Source: Anaerolineales bacterium (GTDB lineage: Bacteria; Chloroflexota; Anaerolineae; Anaerolineales; Villigracilaceae). Taken from it: DNA of 59,982 nt. Below are positions 42,305 through 51,387 of this stretch, piece by piece; positions within the stretch are counted from its first letter, which is position 1, and each line of letters opens with the position of its first letter. The stretch is from positions 1 to 59,982 of the forward strand of contig JAEURC010000037.1 in assembly GCA_016789025.1 (NCBI GenBank). Direction: 5' to 3'. The notes under the pieces were generated by a model that saw only the letters and a list, made by a program, of their open reading frames with translations, searched no databases and was not told the DNA's origin. A program made the translations under genes and the position numbers.

Positions 42305-43528
42305 ATGCAACCGTCCCTTTTCCCCGCGCAGACTCCGCAAGGCGGACAAACGTTTACCGTCTCGAAACTGACCTTCCTCATCCGCAAATTGCTGGAGGAG
42401 AACGAGTCGCTTCAAGATGTGTGGGTGCAGGGAGAAATATCCAACCTGTCGCGCCCCGCGTCGGGACACGTGTACTTCACGCTCAAAGATGCCAACGCTT
42501 CATTGAAGTGTGTGATGTGGAAGACCAGCGCGGCGCGGCTAAATCTCTCCTTGCGCGATGGCATGGAAGTGGAAGTGCACGGCAAGATCGGCGTGTACGA
42601 ACCGCAGGGACAATATCAACTGTACGCGGACCAGTTCCGCCCTGCGGGGGAGGGCGCGCTGTATCAAGAGTTCATGCGGCTCAAGGCGCAACTCGAAGCG
42701 GAGGGATTGTTCGACCCCGAACGCAAACGTCCCATCCCTGAACTGCCGCGCAAAATCGGGATCGTCACGTCCGCAACTGGCGCGGCTCTGCGCGACATGC
42801 TCAACACACTGCGAAGACGATTGCCGCTCGTGGAAGTTCTCCTCGCTCCCTCGCCTGTTCAAGGAAGCGAAGCCCCTCCCGCGTTGGTCAAAGCCATCAA
42901 TTCTCCAATTCTCCAATCCTGCGACGTTATTATCGTTGCGCGAGGTGGCGGCTCCATCGAAGACCTGTGGGCATTCAACGATGAGCGCGTCGTCCGCGCG
43001 GTTGCCGCGTCGGACGTTCCGATCATTTCAGGTGTCGGTCACGAAACGGATTTCACCCTGTGCGACTTCGCCGCCGACCTGCGCGCTCCCACTCCCACCG
43101 CCGCCGCGGAACTTGCGACTCAATTCACGATCCAAGACCTAGCCGCCACAATCTCCAATCTCCAGTCTCTAATCTCCACATTTACAATCAACATCATCTC
43201 AGCAAAGCGCTCCTCCCTTAATTCGCTCACATCCCAACTCCGCTATCTTTCTCCCTCGCGCCTCATCCAATCCGAATCTCAACGCGTGGACGAATTATCT
43301 CGCCGCGCATCTTCCGCCGCGTTCAATCGTATAACTTTGGAGAGCAAACACATCGAAGGGACTCGCAAACGGCTTGAGGCATTGAGTCCGCTGGCGGTGT
43401 TGAAGCGCGGATATGCCGTGGTGACGCGAAAGGACGATGGCAGTGTTGTATCCCGTGTTGCGCAGGCGAGTAGCGAGATGAAAGTTAGAGTCAGTGATGG
43501 AGAGTTTGAGGTGAGTGCAAAGCAGTGA
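42305..43528 (+). CDS. xseA: Exodeoxyribonuclease VII large subunit
   Basis: 407 residues from the ATG at 42305. N-terminal OB fold (VWVQGEISNLSRPASGHVYF), then the catalytic domain: IGIVTSATGAALRDML, ARGGGSIEDLW, SGVGHETDFTL, APTPTAAAEL; then a helical arm and C-terminal LKRGYAVV. With XseB it degrades single-stranded DNA from both ends. Two arrays are in frame (42899, 43152), the second in the arm. Stop lies inside the next array. First gene of xseA-xseB-DUF212. Confidence 0.97.
   Translation: MQPSLFPAQTPQGGQTFTVSKLTFLIRKLLEENESLQDVWVQGEISNLSRPASGHVYFTLKDANASLKCVMWKTSAARLNLSLRDGMEVEVHGKIGVYEPQGQYQLYADQFRPAGEGALYQEFMRLKAQLEAEGLFDPERKRPIPELPRKIGIVTSATGAALRDMLNTLRRRLPLVEVLLAPSPVQGSEAPPALVKAINSPILQSCDVIIVARGGGSIEDLWAFNDERVVRAVAASDVPIISGVGHETDFTLCDFAADLRAPTPTAAAELATQFTIQDLAATISNLQSLISTFTINIISAKRSSLNSLTSQLRYLSPSRLIQSESQRVDELSRRASSAAFNRITLESKHIEGTRKRLEALSPLAVLKRGYAVVTRKDDGSVVSRVAQASSEMKVRVSDGEFEVSAKQ
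42899..42922. repeat. Octanucleotide array inside xseA (unit AATTCTCC)
   Basis: Three units coding INSPILQSC, before ARGGGS. Confidence 0.55.
43152..43179. repeat. Heptanucleotide array inside xseA (unit TCTCCAA)
   Basis: Four units coding ISNLQSLIST in the helical arm. Confidence 0.7.
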
Positions 43529-43590
43529 GCAGTAATCAGTGAGCAGTGAATCAACTTGATAATCGTAAATCGTCAATCGTAAATCGCAAA
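43524..43590. repeat. Two heptanucleotide arrays between xseA and xseB
   Basis: AGTGAGC x4 (43524-43551), containing the xseA stop codon, then TAATCGT/AAATCGT x4 (43560-43587). Confidence 0.8.
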
Positions 43591-43600
43591 TGGAGTCATC

Positions 43601-43852
43601 ATGCCTAAAACATCAACCAAAAAATCAGAAAGACCTGTTGAAGAATTAACTTACGAAGAAGCGCTTGCGGAACTTGAAGGGATCGTCGAAACGCTCGAAG
43701 GCGAACAGAGTCAGCTCGATGAGGCGATCAAGCTTTTTGAGCGGGGGGAGGCTTTGGCGGCGCGATGCGGCGTGCTTCTCGAAGCGGCGCAACTCAAAGT
43801 GAAGCAAGTCGCGGGCGACGAGGTGTCCGCGTTCGAGGAAGAGTCCGAATGA
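43601..43852 (+). CDS. xseB: Exodeoxyribonuclease VII small subunit
   Basis: 83 residues, normal length. The conserved helix pair is visible: LTYEEALAELEGIVETLE then LDEAIKLFERGEALAARC. It wraps the XseA arm and regulates the nuclease. The ATG follows GGAGTCATC; the stop overlaps the next ATG by 4 bp (ATGA). The C-terminal acidic tail is variable in the family. Confidence 0.95.
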   Translation: MPKTSTKKSERPVEELTYEEALAELEGIVETLEGEQSQLDEAIKLFERGEALAARCGVLLEAAQLKVKQVAGDEVSAFEEESE

Positions 43853-44301
43853 ATCTGCTTGAGATATTTCAAAACAAACCGCTCATTGCGGGACTCGCCG
43901 CGTGGTTGCTTGCGCAGATCATCAAACTGCCGCTCGATTTTTTTCGCACGCGCAAATGGAATTGGTCACTGCTTATCACAACGGGCGGCATGCCGAGTTC
44001 GCATTCATCGTTGATGACCGCCACGACTCTCGCTATCGGCTTGTATCACGGGTTTGCGAATCCGCTGTTTGCCTTGGGCGTTGCCATCACAATGATCGTC
44101 ACGTACGATGCGGCGGGCGTGCGTCAGCAAGCAGGCGTTCACGCGCAACGCATCAACGTGTTGTTCGACGAGTTGTTGAAGGGGCACATTTTCAACGAAA
44201 AAGATTTGCGCGAAGTTCTGGGTCACACGCCGCTCGAAGTTGCGGGCGGAATTTTATTGGGCATCATCGTCGCAACAAGTCAGTGGATGATCTGGAAATA
44301 A
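43849..44301 (+). CDS. Divergent PAP2 family protein (DUF212)
   Basis: 150 residues from the ATG at 43849, which overlaps the xseB stop. DUF212 hallmarks: GGMPSSHSSLMTA and VTYDAAGVRQQAG, then LGHTPLEVAGGILLG; four membrane helices. The His-containing SSHS and GHTPLEV mirror PAP2 lipid phosphatases, so a lipid-linked phosphate substrate is inferred. Third gene of the xse unit by overlap only; functional link unlikely. Confidence 0.92.
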   Translation: MNLLEIFQNKPLIAGLAAWLLAQIIKLPLDFFRTRKWNWSLLITTGGMPSSHSSLMTATTLAIGLYHGFANPLFALGVAITMIVTYDAAGVRQQAGVHAQRINVLFDELLKGHIFNEKDLREVLGHTPLEVAGGILLGIIVATSQWMIWK

Positions 44302-44305
44302 TATG

Positions 44306-45916
44306 TCATTGCGAGGCGGCGTTCTTCCGCCGAAGCAATCTTCTCGCAATAGCATTCAACACAATTTGAATTTCTAGGACTTTGAGAATCGTTACCCCCG
44401 CTAGATAAATGATTCCGCCAAGCGCGACTCCTCCCAACGCGGCAAGCCAACGCGTCTGACCCAGGGTGAACTGGGTCCACACCCCCAAGCCGATTCCCAT
44501 CCCCAGCGCTGCCAGCGCGACTCTCCACGCGCTATTAGCAATTGACTTTCCCTCGATTCCATTCAAACGCTTTCGCATGAAGATGAACAATGCAGTTGCT
44601 TCGAGCGCAGTGGCGGATGAATTTGCCAACGCAAGCCCTCCAAGCGGAAACCAACCAATAGATGCGAACCATCTCGAAAACAAAATGCTGAACACAACAT
44701 TTAATCCCATCGCAATCGTGCCAATGATGACGGGGGTCTTCGTATCTTGTTGCGCGTAAAAGGCGCGCGTCAACACCTCCATGATCGAGTGACCGACGAG
44801 TCCTGCCGCGAACCAGAGCAACGCCCATGCTACGAGTTGAACGTCGCGCGAGTTGAATTCACCGCGTTGGTAGAGGAATGCGATCAACGGCTCACGCAAA
44901 AGGATGAGTCCCACGCTGGCAGGGACAGCCATCAACAAGATTCCACGAAGCGATGCCGCGAGCGACGCGCGCATTTCATCTAATTTGCCAAGCGCGTGTT
45001 GCGCGGAGAAAGTCGGCATGGCGGCAATAGCAACAGACTGAGCAATCGCGGCTTGTGCCATAATCATCAATGAGAACGCGTAGGTGAGACTGGCGACACT
45101 GCCTTCTTCCATTGTAGAGGCGAGATTGGTGTTGACCCAGAAGTTGAGTTGGACGACGGCGACGCCGAGCAAGCGGGGGAGCATGAGGAGGAGGACATTG
45201 TGGACATTTTTGTCATTGGTAATTTGTAATTGGTAAATGGGGATTGGAGACTGGAGACTGGAGACTAGTTTGATCAATGATGGAATCTGCACAGCCAAAT
45301 ACATCACTGCGCCGATGACAACTCCCCATGCCAAGCCGTAGATTCCCATGGAGGGAGCAAGCGCTATCGCGCCGAAGATGATTCCGAGTTGATACATGGC
45401 GGGGGTGAGGGCGGGGATGAGGAAGATTTGATGTGCGTTGAGGATGCCGACGATGAGTCCGCCTGAGCCAAATAGTATGGCTGAAATTAATTGGATGCGA
45501 AGAAGTGAAACGGTGAGCGAAAAAAGTTCAGGGTTGGTAGAAAGTCCAGGGGCGAGGGCGAAGCGAACCACTTGAGGGGCGAACAAGGCAATTAACGCGG
45601 CGAGCAGGCTGAGGGTCAGCGTGACCGCGTTGGCGAGGGAGGAGGCGAGTCGCCATGCCGAATCCTTATCCTCTTTGGCGAGCAGTCCAGTGAACGTCGG
45701 GATGAACGCGGAGCCGAGCGCGCCGCCTGCGACGAGGAGGAAGAGAGTCTCGCTGACGCGGTTGGCGGCGAAGAAGGCGTCGAGTTGGGGCGAGGCGCCG
45801 AATGTGTTGGCGACGATGATTCCGCGCGCGAGTCCCGCGAGTTGACCGAAGAGGATCGCGAACATCACCGTCCCTGCCGCGCGCGCGATCTGTTTGTTTG
45901 CGTTGGAGGTTGTCAT
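44306..45916 (-). CDS. murJ: Lipid II flippase MurJ
   Basis: 536 residues with about 14 helices; the N-terminal ARAAGTVMFAILFGQLAGLARGIIVANTFG and following FFAANRVSETLFLLVAGGALGSAFIP are typical of MurJ/MviN. It moves lipid II across the membrane for wall synthesis. A heptamer array (45214-45269) codes the linker between helices 6 and 7 near residues 215-234. TATAAT (complement of 45925-45930) lies 8 bp upstream of the ATG, so probably leaderless. Convergent with the DUF212 gene. Confidence 0.95.
   Translation of the reverse strand: MTTSNANKQIARAAGTVMFAILFGQLAGLARGIIVANTFGASPQLDAFFAANRVSETLFLLVAGGALGSAFIPTFTGLLAKEDKDSAWRLASSLANAVTLTLSLLAALIALFAPQVVRFALAPGLSTNPELFSLTVSLLRIQLISAILFGSGGLIVGILNAHQIFLIPALTPAMYQLGIIFGAIALAPSMGIYGLAWGVVIGAVMYLAVQIPSLIKLVSSLQSPIPIYQLQITNDKNVHNVLLLMLPRLLGVAVVQLNFWVNTNLASTMEEGSVASLTYAFSLMIMAQAAIAQSVAIAAMPTFSAQHALGKLDEMRASLAASLRGILLMAVPASVGLILLREPLIAFLYQRGEFNSRDVQLVAWALLWFAAGLVGHSIMEVLTRAFYAQQDTKTPVIIGTIAMGLNVVFSILFSRWFASIGWFPLGGLALANSSATALEATALFIFMRKRLNGIEGKSIANSAWRVALAALGMGIGLGVWTQFTLGQTRWLAALGGVALGGIIYLAGVTILKVLEIQIVLNAIARRLLRRKNAASQ
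45214..45269. repeat. Heptanucleotide array inside murJ, eight units
   Basis: Units drift from AATTGGT to GACTGGA; on the coding strand LQSPIPIYQLQITND, a probable loop between membrane helices. One of the longest arrays in the window. Confidence 0.8.
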
Positions 45917-45940
45917 GTTGTGAAATTATAAACGACCCGA

Positions 45941-46046
45941 CCCCCACCGCCGCTGAAGCGGCACCTCCCCCAAATTCCGCATGTGATATATGAATAATCA
46001 TTCAAACTTTTTCTGCGGAATTTGGGGGAGGCTGGGAGGGGGTGGG
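45941..46046. repeat. Long hairpin element IR-A, copy 2
   Basis: Perfect 18-bp arms at 45964-45981 (CCTCCCCCAAATTCCGCA) and 46014-46031, loop 32 bp, flanked by a side hairpin GCCGCTGAAGCGGC and GGGAGGGGGTGGG. Lies between the divergent murJ and DUF2652 genes. Compared with copy 1 the arm bases differ in a paired way. Confidence 0.85.
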
Positions 46047-46061
46047 CTTATAATCGTGACA

Positions 46062-47156
46062 ATGAGCGCAGTTACCCAGCACGGACATCTCTTGATCGCA
46101 GATATCACGGGTTATACCTCTTACGTCGCCACAACCGAGTTGACGCATTCGCAAGAGATTCTCACCGAATTACTTGAATGTATCATCGAACGCATCAAAC
46201 CTTTGATGACGATCTCGAAAATCGAAGGCGACGCGGTCTTTGCGTACGCGCCTGAGAGCGCCATCCCGCGCGGGGAATCTTTGCTCGAACTGATCGAATC
46301 GACCTACGTGGTCTTTCGTTTGCGCCGCGACGCGTCACGCCGCCGCACGACCTGTACCTGCAACGCCTGCCGAAACATCCCCAACCTCGATCTAAAATTC
46401 ATCACGCATCACGGGGAATATTTCGTGCAAAATATTTCAGGGACGCGGGAATTGGTCGGCTCGGATGTGAATTTGATCCATCGCCTCACCAAGAATCAAC
46501 TTGCTCAACAAACGGGTTGGCGCGCGTATGCCATGTTTACCGAGATGGGACTTTCGCATTTTTCCGCGCCGCTTGAAGGGCTGGTGGAGCAGATCGAGAC
46601 GTACGAGCATTTGGGCGAGGTCCGCACCTTCAGCATGGATTTACACACGCGCTACAAGGAGTTGATGGACGCGCGTCGCATCGTGATCCCGCCTGAAGCG
46701 GCTCACTTCATCTATGAAGCGGATTTCGACGCCCCGCCGCAAGTCGTCTGGGAATGGTTCAACGACCCGATCAAGCGCGGGAAGTGGATGACGAGCGAGA
46801 TCCTGCCGATCCTCCGCATTCGAGGACGAAGCGGCGCGGTCGGCGCGCGGAATCATTGCGTGCATGGCGACAAACAAGTTGTCGTCGAAGACATATTGGA
46901 TATCAAGCCTTTTGAATATATTACCGTCAGGCATACGCCGCGAGGCGCGAAGGCGGCGCTGGAAATTACATTCCGCTTCGAGCCAAACGGGGAAAACAAA
47001 ACGCATTTCATCATGCTGTTCAGGGGATTCGCGCCGTACATGCCTGAATTGTTCAAAAAATGGTTTTGTCGTTATATCGTCCGCAAACAATTATTCGCAT
47101 TGTGGAAATTATCGTCAATCAATGATTTGATCAAAGATGATCGGGAGAATGAATGA
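46062..47156 (+). CDS. DUF2652 (adenylate-cyclase-like) and SRPBCC domain protein
   Basis: 364 residues from the ATG at 46062; TATAAT at 46049-46054 lies 7 bp upstream. The N-half (HGHLLIADITGYTSYVATT, KIEGDAVFAY) is DUF2652, a cyclase-like fold: the first metal Asp is present, and GDAVFA mirrors the second site. A four-cysteine region (CTCNACRN) is a possible metal site. The C-half (about 215-345, IYEADFDAPPQVVWEWFNDP) is an SRPBCC ligand-binding fold. No signal. Stop overlaps the PLD gene by 4 bp (ATGA). Confidence 0.88.
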   Translation: MSAVTQHGHLLIADITGYTSYVATTELTHSQEILTELLECIIERIKPLMTISKIEGDAVFAYAPESAIPRGESLLELIESTYVVFRLRRDASRRRTTCTCNACRNIPNLDLKFITHHGEYFVQNISGTRELVGSDVNLIHRLTKNQLAQQTGWRAYAMFTEMGLSHFSAPLEGLVEQIETYEHLGEVRTFSMDLHTRYKELMDARRIVIPPEAAHFIYEADFDAPPQVVWEWFNDPIKRGKWMTSEILPILRIRGRSGAVGARNHCVHGDKQVVVEDILDIKPFEYITVRHTPRGAKAALEITFRFEPNGENKTHFIMLFRGFAPYMPELFKKWFCRYIVRKQLFALWKLSSINDLIKDDRENE

Positions 47157-48256
47157 GAAGTCGAATATTGAGCACAGTGATGCTTTGCATTATGATCTCC
47201 TCGTGCGGATCAATCACATCAACGCCGACCGTCGAAATTACCGAGACAGCAACTCCCTCAACCGAACTCACGCCCGTTGACTTGCAAACAGGCTACGGCG
47301 TGAAAGGCTCGTGGTTCGAGTTGTATTTCACCGATCCCGTTGACCCGTTTTCGTCGCAAGCCACAGGTGGTGTAGACGGTCCGCTCGTGGCGGCGATCAA
47401 TGCGGCGCGTTTGAGCGTTGACGTTGCCGCGTACAGTCTCACGTTGAACAGCGTCCGCAACGCGTTGTTGAACGCGCACGATCGCGGCGTGACGGTCCGC
47501 ATGGCGATGGAATCCACGAACATGGATTCGTCGGATGTGGAAATTTTGCTCGAAGCGGGCATCTCGATCATCGGCGATGAACAAGATGGGTTGATGCACG
47601 ACAAGTTCATGGTCATTGATAAATCCGAAGTGTGGCTCGGGACGATGAACTTCACCGACTCAGGCGCATACGACGACAACAATACGATGATGCGCATCCT
47701 CTCCACGCGGATGGCGGAGAATTACACCAAAGAATTTGAAGAAATGTTTTTGGATAACAGCTTCGGCGAAAACACGACTCCCGAAACGCCTCATCCCACG
47801 CTGACGATTGACTCAACCCGCGTGGATACTTTTTTCTCCCCTGACGATGGCGTGGCAAGTCAAATCGCGACCGTGTTGAGCAATGCTGAGGAGAGTATTC
47901 ACTTTCTTGCGTTTTCATTCACATCGAATGATCTCGGCGACATCGTCCGCGAAAAAGCGGAGGACGGACTCACGGTCAAAGGCGTGATGGACGAGGAGCA
48001 AATCTCGTCCAATCAAGGAACGGAGTTCGATCCGTTCAAACAAGCGGAGTTGAGCGTCCGCATTGACGGCATCGAAGGGCAGATGCACCACAAGATCTTT
48101 ATCATTGACGAGTCCATTGTTGTGATCGGCTCTTATAACTTTTCGCAAAGCGCGGAGACACGCAACGATGAAAATTTGCTTATCATTTACAACCCAGCGA
48201 TTGCCCAGCAATTTTTGATGGAGTTTGAGCGAGTGTGGAAGGTTGCGCACGAATAA
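47153..48256 (+). CDS. Phospholipase D-like lipoprotein
   Basis: 367 residues with lipoprotein signal (Cys18 in IMISSC). Two HKD motifs, both complete: His149-x-Lys151-x4-Asp156 (MHDKFMVID) followed by GTMNFTDSG, and His312-x-Lys314-x4-Asp319 (MHHKIFIID) followed by GSYNFSQSA. The two halves should form one active site, acting on phosphodiesters of lipids or nucleic acid outside the cytoplasm. Translationally coupled to the DUF2652 gene. Confidence 0.92.
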   Translation: MRSRILSTVMLCIMISSCGSITSTPTVEITETATPSTELTPVDLQTGYGVKGSWFELYFTDPVDPFSSQATGGVDGPLVAAINAARLSVDVAAYSLTLNSVRNALLNAHDRGVTVRMAMESTNMDSSDVEILLEAGISIIGDEQDGLMHDKFMVIDKSEVWLGTMNFTDSGAYDDNNTMMRILSTRMAENYTKEFEEMFLDNSFGENTTPETPHPTLTIDSTRVDTFFSPDDGVASQIATVLSNAEESIHFLAFSFTSNDLGDIVREKAEDGLTVKGVMDEEQISSNQGTEFDPFKQAELSVRIDGIEGQMHHKIFIIDESIVVIGSYNFSQSAETRNDENLLIIYNPAIAQQFLMEFERVWKVAHE

Positions 48257-48305
48257 CTGTGTTCTCGATGCAGTTGTACTGCATCAAGGCATATGCTTTT
48301 TGTTG

Positions 48306-48388
48306 TGTCATGCTGAGCGAAGCGAAGCATCTCGATAGGCTCATCAGGGACCCTTCGGTCGCTGAAACCCGCTCCCTCAGGGTGACAT
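48306..48388. repeat. Dispersed repeat TCATGCTGAGCGAAGCGAAG (83 bp)
   Basis: Begins GTCATGCTGAGCGAAGCG and ends CCCTCAGGGTGACAT, whose ends pair (ATGTCACCCTGAG / CTGAGC). Widespread word family in many bacterial genomes. Confidence 0.6.
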
Positions 48389-48431
48389 GTTTTAATTGAT
48401 AGTGATGAAAATCAATAATGAGAGGTAGCCC

Positions 48432-49244
48432 ATGACCGACAAACTAAAACTACTCGCAGTGTTTGCCCATCCCGATGACGAGTCCATGGGGACAGGCGGA
48501 GCGCTTGCGAAATATGCCGCGGAGGGAATCGAAACGTATCTCGTCTGCGCGACGCGGGGGGAGCGGGGCTGGTGGGATTCGGAGGGACCAAACCCAGGCT
48601 TGGAAGGAGTCGGGCGCATCCGCACGCAGGAGTTGGAGAATGCGGGTAAAGTCCTCGGGCTGAAAGAGATCCATTTTTTGAATTACATTGACGGCGACCT
48701 CGATCAGGCGAATCCAAGCGAAGCGACGGGACGAATCGTCACGCATCTTCGGCGGATTCAGCCTCACGTGGTAGTGACCTTCGCGCACGACGGCGCGTAT
48801 GGGCATCCCGATCACATTGCCATCTCGCAGTTTACGAATGCGGCGATCCTCTGCGCGGCGGATGCGAATTATGTGGATGCGGAAAAACTACCATCGCATC
48901 GCGTTTCAAAATTGTATTATTTTGTCGATTCGGAGGAGATCGCCGAATTTTTCACGAAATATCTCGGAGCCATCGAATTCCCCGTGGACGATCAAGTACG
49001 CGGTGAAGCCGCGTGGAAAGATTGGATGATCACCACGCGCGTTGACCTTTCTTCCTCGTGGCGAAAGGCATGGGAAGCGATCATGTGTCACAAAAGCCAG
49101 TTGCCCAGCCTTGGTCCGTTGTTGGAATTACCCGAAGAGGAAATTAAAAAATTGTTGACGCTGCAGGGAGCGTTCTATCGCGCGATGAGTTTGGTGAATG
49201 GCGGAAGAAAAATGGAAACGGATTTGTTTGAAGGGTTGAGATAA
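48432..49244 (+). CDS. PIG-L family deacetylase
   Basis: 270 residues. Zinc motif AHPDDE (His13, Asp15, Asp16, Glu17), then GERGWWD, and the later HPDH (about 122-125). These enzymes remove N-acetyl groups from N-acetylglucosamine-containing lipids or thiol precursors (MshB/BshB type). The length and R(T)QELENAGKVLGL region resemble the mycothiol-conjugate amidase/BshB group; no thiol pathway gene is near. No signal peptide. Confidence 0.93.
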   Translation: MTDKLKLLAVFAHPDDESMGTGGALAKYAAEGIETYLVCATRGERGWWDSEGPNPGLEGVGRIRTQELENAGKVLGLKEIHFLNYIDGDLDQANPSEATGRIVTHLRRIQPHVVVTFAHDGAYGHPDHIAISQFTNAAILCAADANYVDAEKLPSHRVSKLYYFVDSEEIAEFFTKYLGAIEFPVDDQVRGEAAWKDWMITTRVDLSSSWRKAWEAIMCHKSQLPSLGPLLELPEEEIKKLLTLQGAFYRAMSLVNGGRKMETDLFEGLR

Positions 49245-49250
49245 AAAATA

Positions 49251-49283
49251 AGGCCTCACAGGTCTCTGAGGCCTGTGAGGCCT
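49251..49283. repeat. Hairpin AGGCCTCACAGG / CCTGTGAGGCCT
   Basis: 15-bp arms with one G-T mismatch and a 3-base loop, after the PIG-L gene. Related to the hairpin at 25081. A weak T-run follows, so terminator activity is uncertain. Confidence 0.65.
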
Positions 49284-49313
49284 GTTGTTACATATTCTGC
49301 TAGGAGGTTTTCA

Positions 49314-49931
49314 GTGATTTTGCGGCAAACGTTCAATAAACGCTATCTATTGTTTCTTTTCATATTTCTAACTGCGTGTGGAAAGCAGGCTAATGTCTTG
49401 CAAGCGGTAACGCCTTCTCCAACGGAGACTCCGCCTGCCCCCACTTCTACTTCTACACAATCTATCACAATTACTCCATCTCCGTTGCCAACAGAGTCGG
49501 TTATCCTTTTTATCACGCCTGACTCTATTCAGGTAGAAAGGTGGAAGGAATATGAAGATGCTCTAATAAAAAGTATCCTTCCGACATTTTCTTCCGAATC
49601 TATACTTTGTGAATGGGATATTCTAGCGCAAGCGGATCAGGAAGTTTATGTATGGGCTGTTTGTGCTTCTTCTAAGGTTAGTGACTGGCGCCCCGCCGTA
49701 ATCCATCTAGGAGCAGATGGTTCTGTTCTTAGCGTGGAGATTCCTAAGCGTGGCTCATCTTCCGATATTGACAGAATGTTTCCAAAAGAAGCGCGGATGA
49801 AATTTGGCTTGTACACTGGAAACTCTTTGTTTGACGGAAGACTAAAAGAGATGCTAAACCATCTTATTTACAGGGAAACACATCCTGATGAACCACCGTT
49901 AATTGTTTTCAATGCAACTCCAACACAGTGA
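49314..49931 (+). CDS. Hypothetical lipoprotein, AT-rich
   Basis: 205 residues from a GTG at 49314, chosen because AGGAGG lies 6 bp upstream and it opens MILRQTFNKRYLLFLFIFLTAC, a lipoprotein signal (Cys21 or so). A Thr/Pro/Ser linker follows, then a soluble domain of about 130 residues with two cysteines (LCEWDILAQADQEVYVWAVC) and no family I recognise. Codon use is richer in A/T (TCT, ACT, CTA, ATA) than in neighbours, suggesting later acquisition. Confidence 0.75.
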   Translation: MILRQTFNKRYLLFLFIFLTACGKQANVLQAVTPSPTETPPAPTSTSTQSITITPSPLPTESVILFITPDSIQVERWKEYEDALIKSILPTFSSESILCEWDILAQADQEVYVWAVCASSKVSDWRPAVIHLGADGSVLSVEIPKRGSSSDIDRMFPKEARMKFGLYTGNSLFDGRLKEMLNHLIYRETHPDEPPLIVFNATPTQ

Positions 49932-49981
49932 CGGGGATTGCTTCGTCGGGTCTTCGACCCTCCTCGCAATGACGGTGGGTC

Positions 49982-51337
49982 TTACATATTCTGCCTCATC
50001 GAAAATTTCAGCGCGGTCTTGTAGATCGCGTTTATTTTTTCGCCCAGAGCTTTCGCTTCAGGGTTGCCTTGTTCGGCGGCTTGATCCACCTGTCCGACCA
50101 GCCCGATCAACGCTTGCATGAATTGGTCGTTGACCATGGCTTTATTCGCTTCCAGCATTTGTTCGACAGCCGCGTCATCGGGCGCGTCGAGCAATTGTTC
50201 AACCAAAGCAACTTCGGGCGGAGTCGAAACTTCGCGCAACACTTCCACCATCTTTTGCAGTTTGCCCATGCGCGTGTAATCGTTCTTTTCCGAAGCCTGC
50301 CTCAGCATTTGATTCACCAAGTCAACCGAATCCTGCGTGAAGCCGTCGATGTTGTCGCGCACCGCTTTGACGATATCTTCCTGCGCGAGCAGCGACTCGA
50401 CAAACTCCTGCGCTTGTTTGTAGCGCGCTTCGATCTGCTTGTCCATTTCGTCCGTGTACTGAAGCAATTTCTCGCGGGTGGATTCGAGTCGCGTTTTTTC
50501 GTCGCCAGCCGCCTTGTCAATTTTTTCGGTGAGCAGTTGGAAGAATTGATAATCCATTCCCTGTCGCGCCAAGGTGACGTAGCCTCGCAGACGCGCATCG
50601 TTCGGGGACTCTAAAACGAAGTCCAGGAGTTTCTCGCGCGTGAGACTTTGCCCCGCTTCTTGCAGGGACTTTTGGGCTGTCTCCAGTTCCCCAACCGACT
50701 CTCGCAGTCCGCGCCCGAACTCGGTCTCGTCGAGCAGTTGACGTTGCACATCTGCGAGTTGTTTGCCGATGGTGTCTTGCCCGCTTTGCATGGCGCCCTG
50801 CGCGAGACGGCTGAACAGCGCGAAGAATTGTTCATCGAACAACGCGCTGTTTTGTTTGATGATCTCTCTCCGCACATCCGCCGAACTCGCCTGGATGAGT
50901 CGCTCGACGACCTGTACACGATCCTGTTGCGCCTTGAGCATCTCAGGCGTGACGCCGTCCTTGCCCAAAATGACTTTGATCATGGACTCGTACGTCAAGT
51001 TGGGGGAGGGGCTGAGCAGATATCCTTTCCGCTTTTCCGCGGGCAGACTATCCGTGATCTTCTTGATGAGCGGGCCGATGATCTTCTCCTGCTCGTTCAG
51101 CGGCACGTTCAGCTCAGGCGGGAAGAAGGTGAGGAGCAATTCTTTGTCATTGTCGTGATACACGATCGGCGTGGCGAGGCGTCCCTGAAACCCGCAGTGC
51201 GGGCAACGCGCCATGTTGGATACGCCGCCGAGCAGTCTCTGCTTGGCTTGCGGATCTTGTGTCACATCAAAGAGTTGTTCAACGTTCGCCGCGATCATCT
51301 GGCGGCAGTTAGGACATGCGATTTGTGTTTGAGGCAT
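49982..51337 (-). CDS. CpXC domain protein
   Basis: 451 residues. N-terminal CpXC zinc-binding domain (about 5-105): CPNC near 8 and CPHCG near 45 with ATPIVYHDNDKELLLTFFP. The rest (about 130-450) is helical and Gln/Glu/Ala-rich, with leucine-rich stretches resembling coiled coils. CpXC proteins occur mostly in Firmicutes and Chloroflexota; function unknown. The ATG lies 2 bp from a heptamer array with no Shine-Dalgarno site. Confidence 0.85.
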   Translation of the reverse strand: MPQTQIACPNCRQMIAANVEQLFDVTQDPQAKQRLLGGVSNMARCPHCGFQGRLATPIVYHDNDKELLLTFFPPELNVPLNEQEKIIGPLIKKITDSLPAEKRKGYLLSPSPNLTYESMIKVILGKDGVTPEMLKAQQDRVQVVERLIQASSADVRREIIKQNSALFDEQFFALFSRLAQGAMQSGQDTIGKQLADVQRQLLDETEFGRGLRESVGELETAQKSLQEAGQSLTREKLLDFVLESPNDARLRGYVTLARQGMDYQFFQLLTEKIDKAAGDEKTRLESTREKLLQYTDEMDKQIEARYKQAQEFVESLLAQEDIVKAVRDNIDGFTQDSVDLVNQMLRQASEKNDYTRMGKLQKMVEVLREVSTPPEVALVEQLLDAPDDAAVEQMLEANKAMVNDQFMQALIGLVGQVDQAAEQGNPEAKALGEKINAIYKTALKFSMRQNM

Positions 51338-51339
51338 TT

Positions 51340-51381
51340 AACGATTTTCCGATTTTCGATTTTGGATTTACGATTTTCATG
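51340..51381. repeat. Heptanucleotide array (unit TTTCGAT), six units
   Basis: Six 7-bp units directly upstream of the CpXC gene start (minus), replacing its ribosome-binding region. Confidence 0.8.
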
Positions 51382-51387
51382 AACGTC

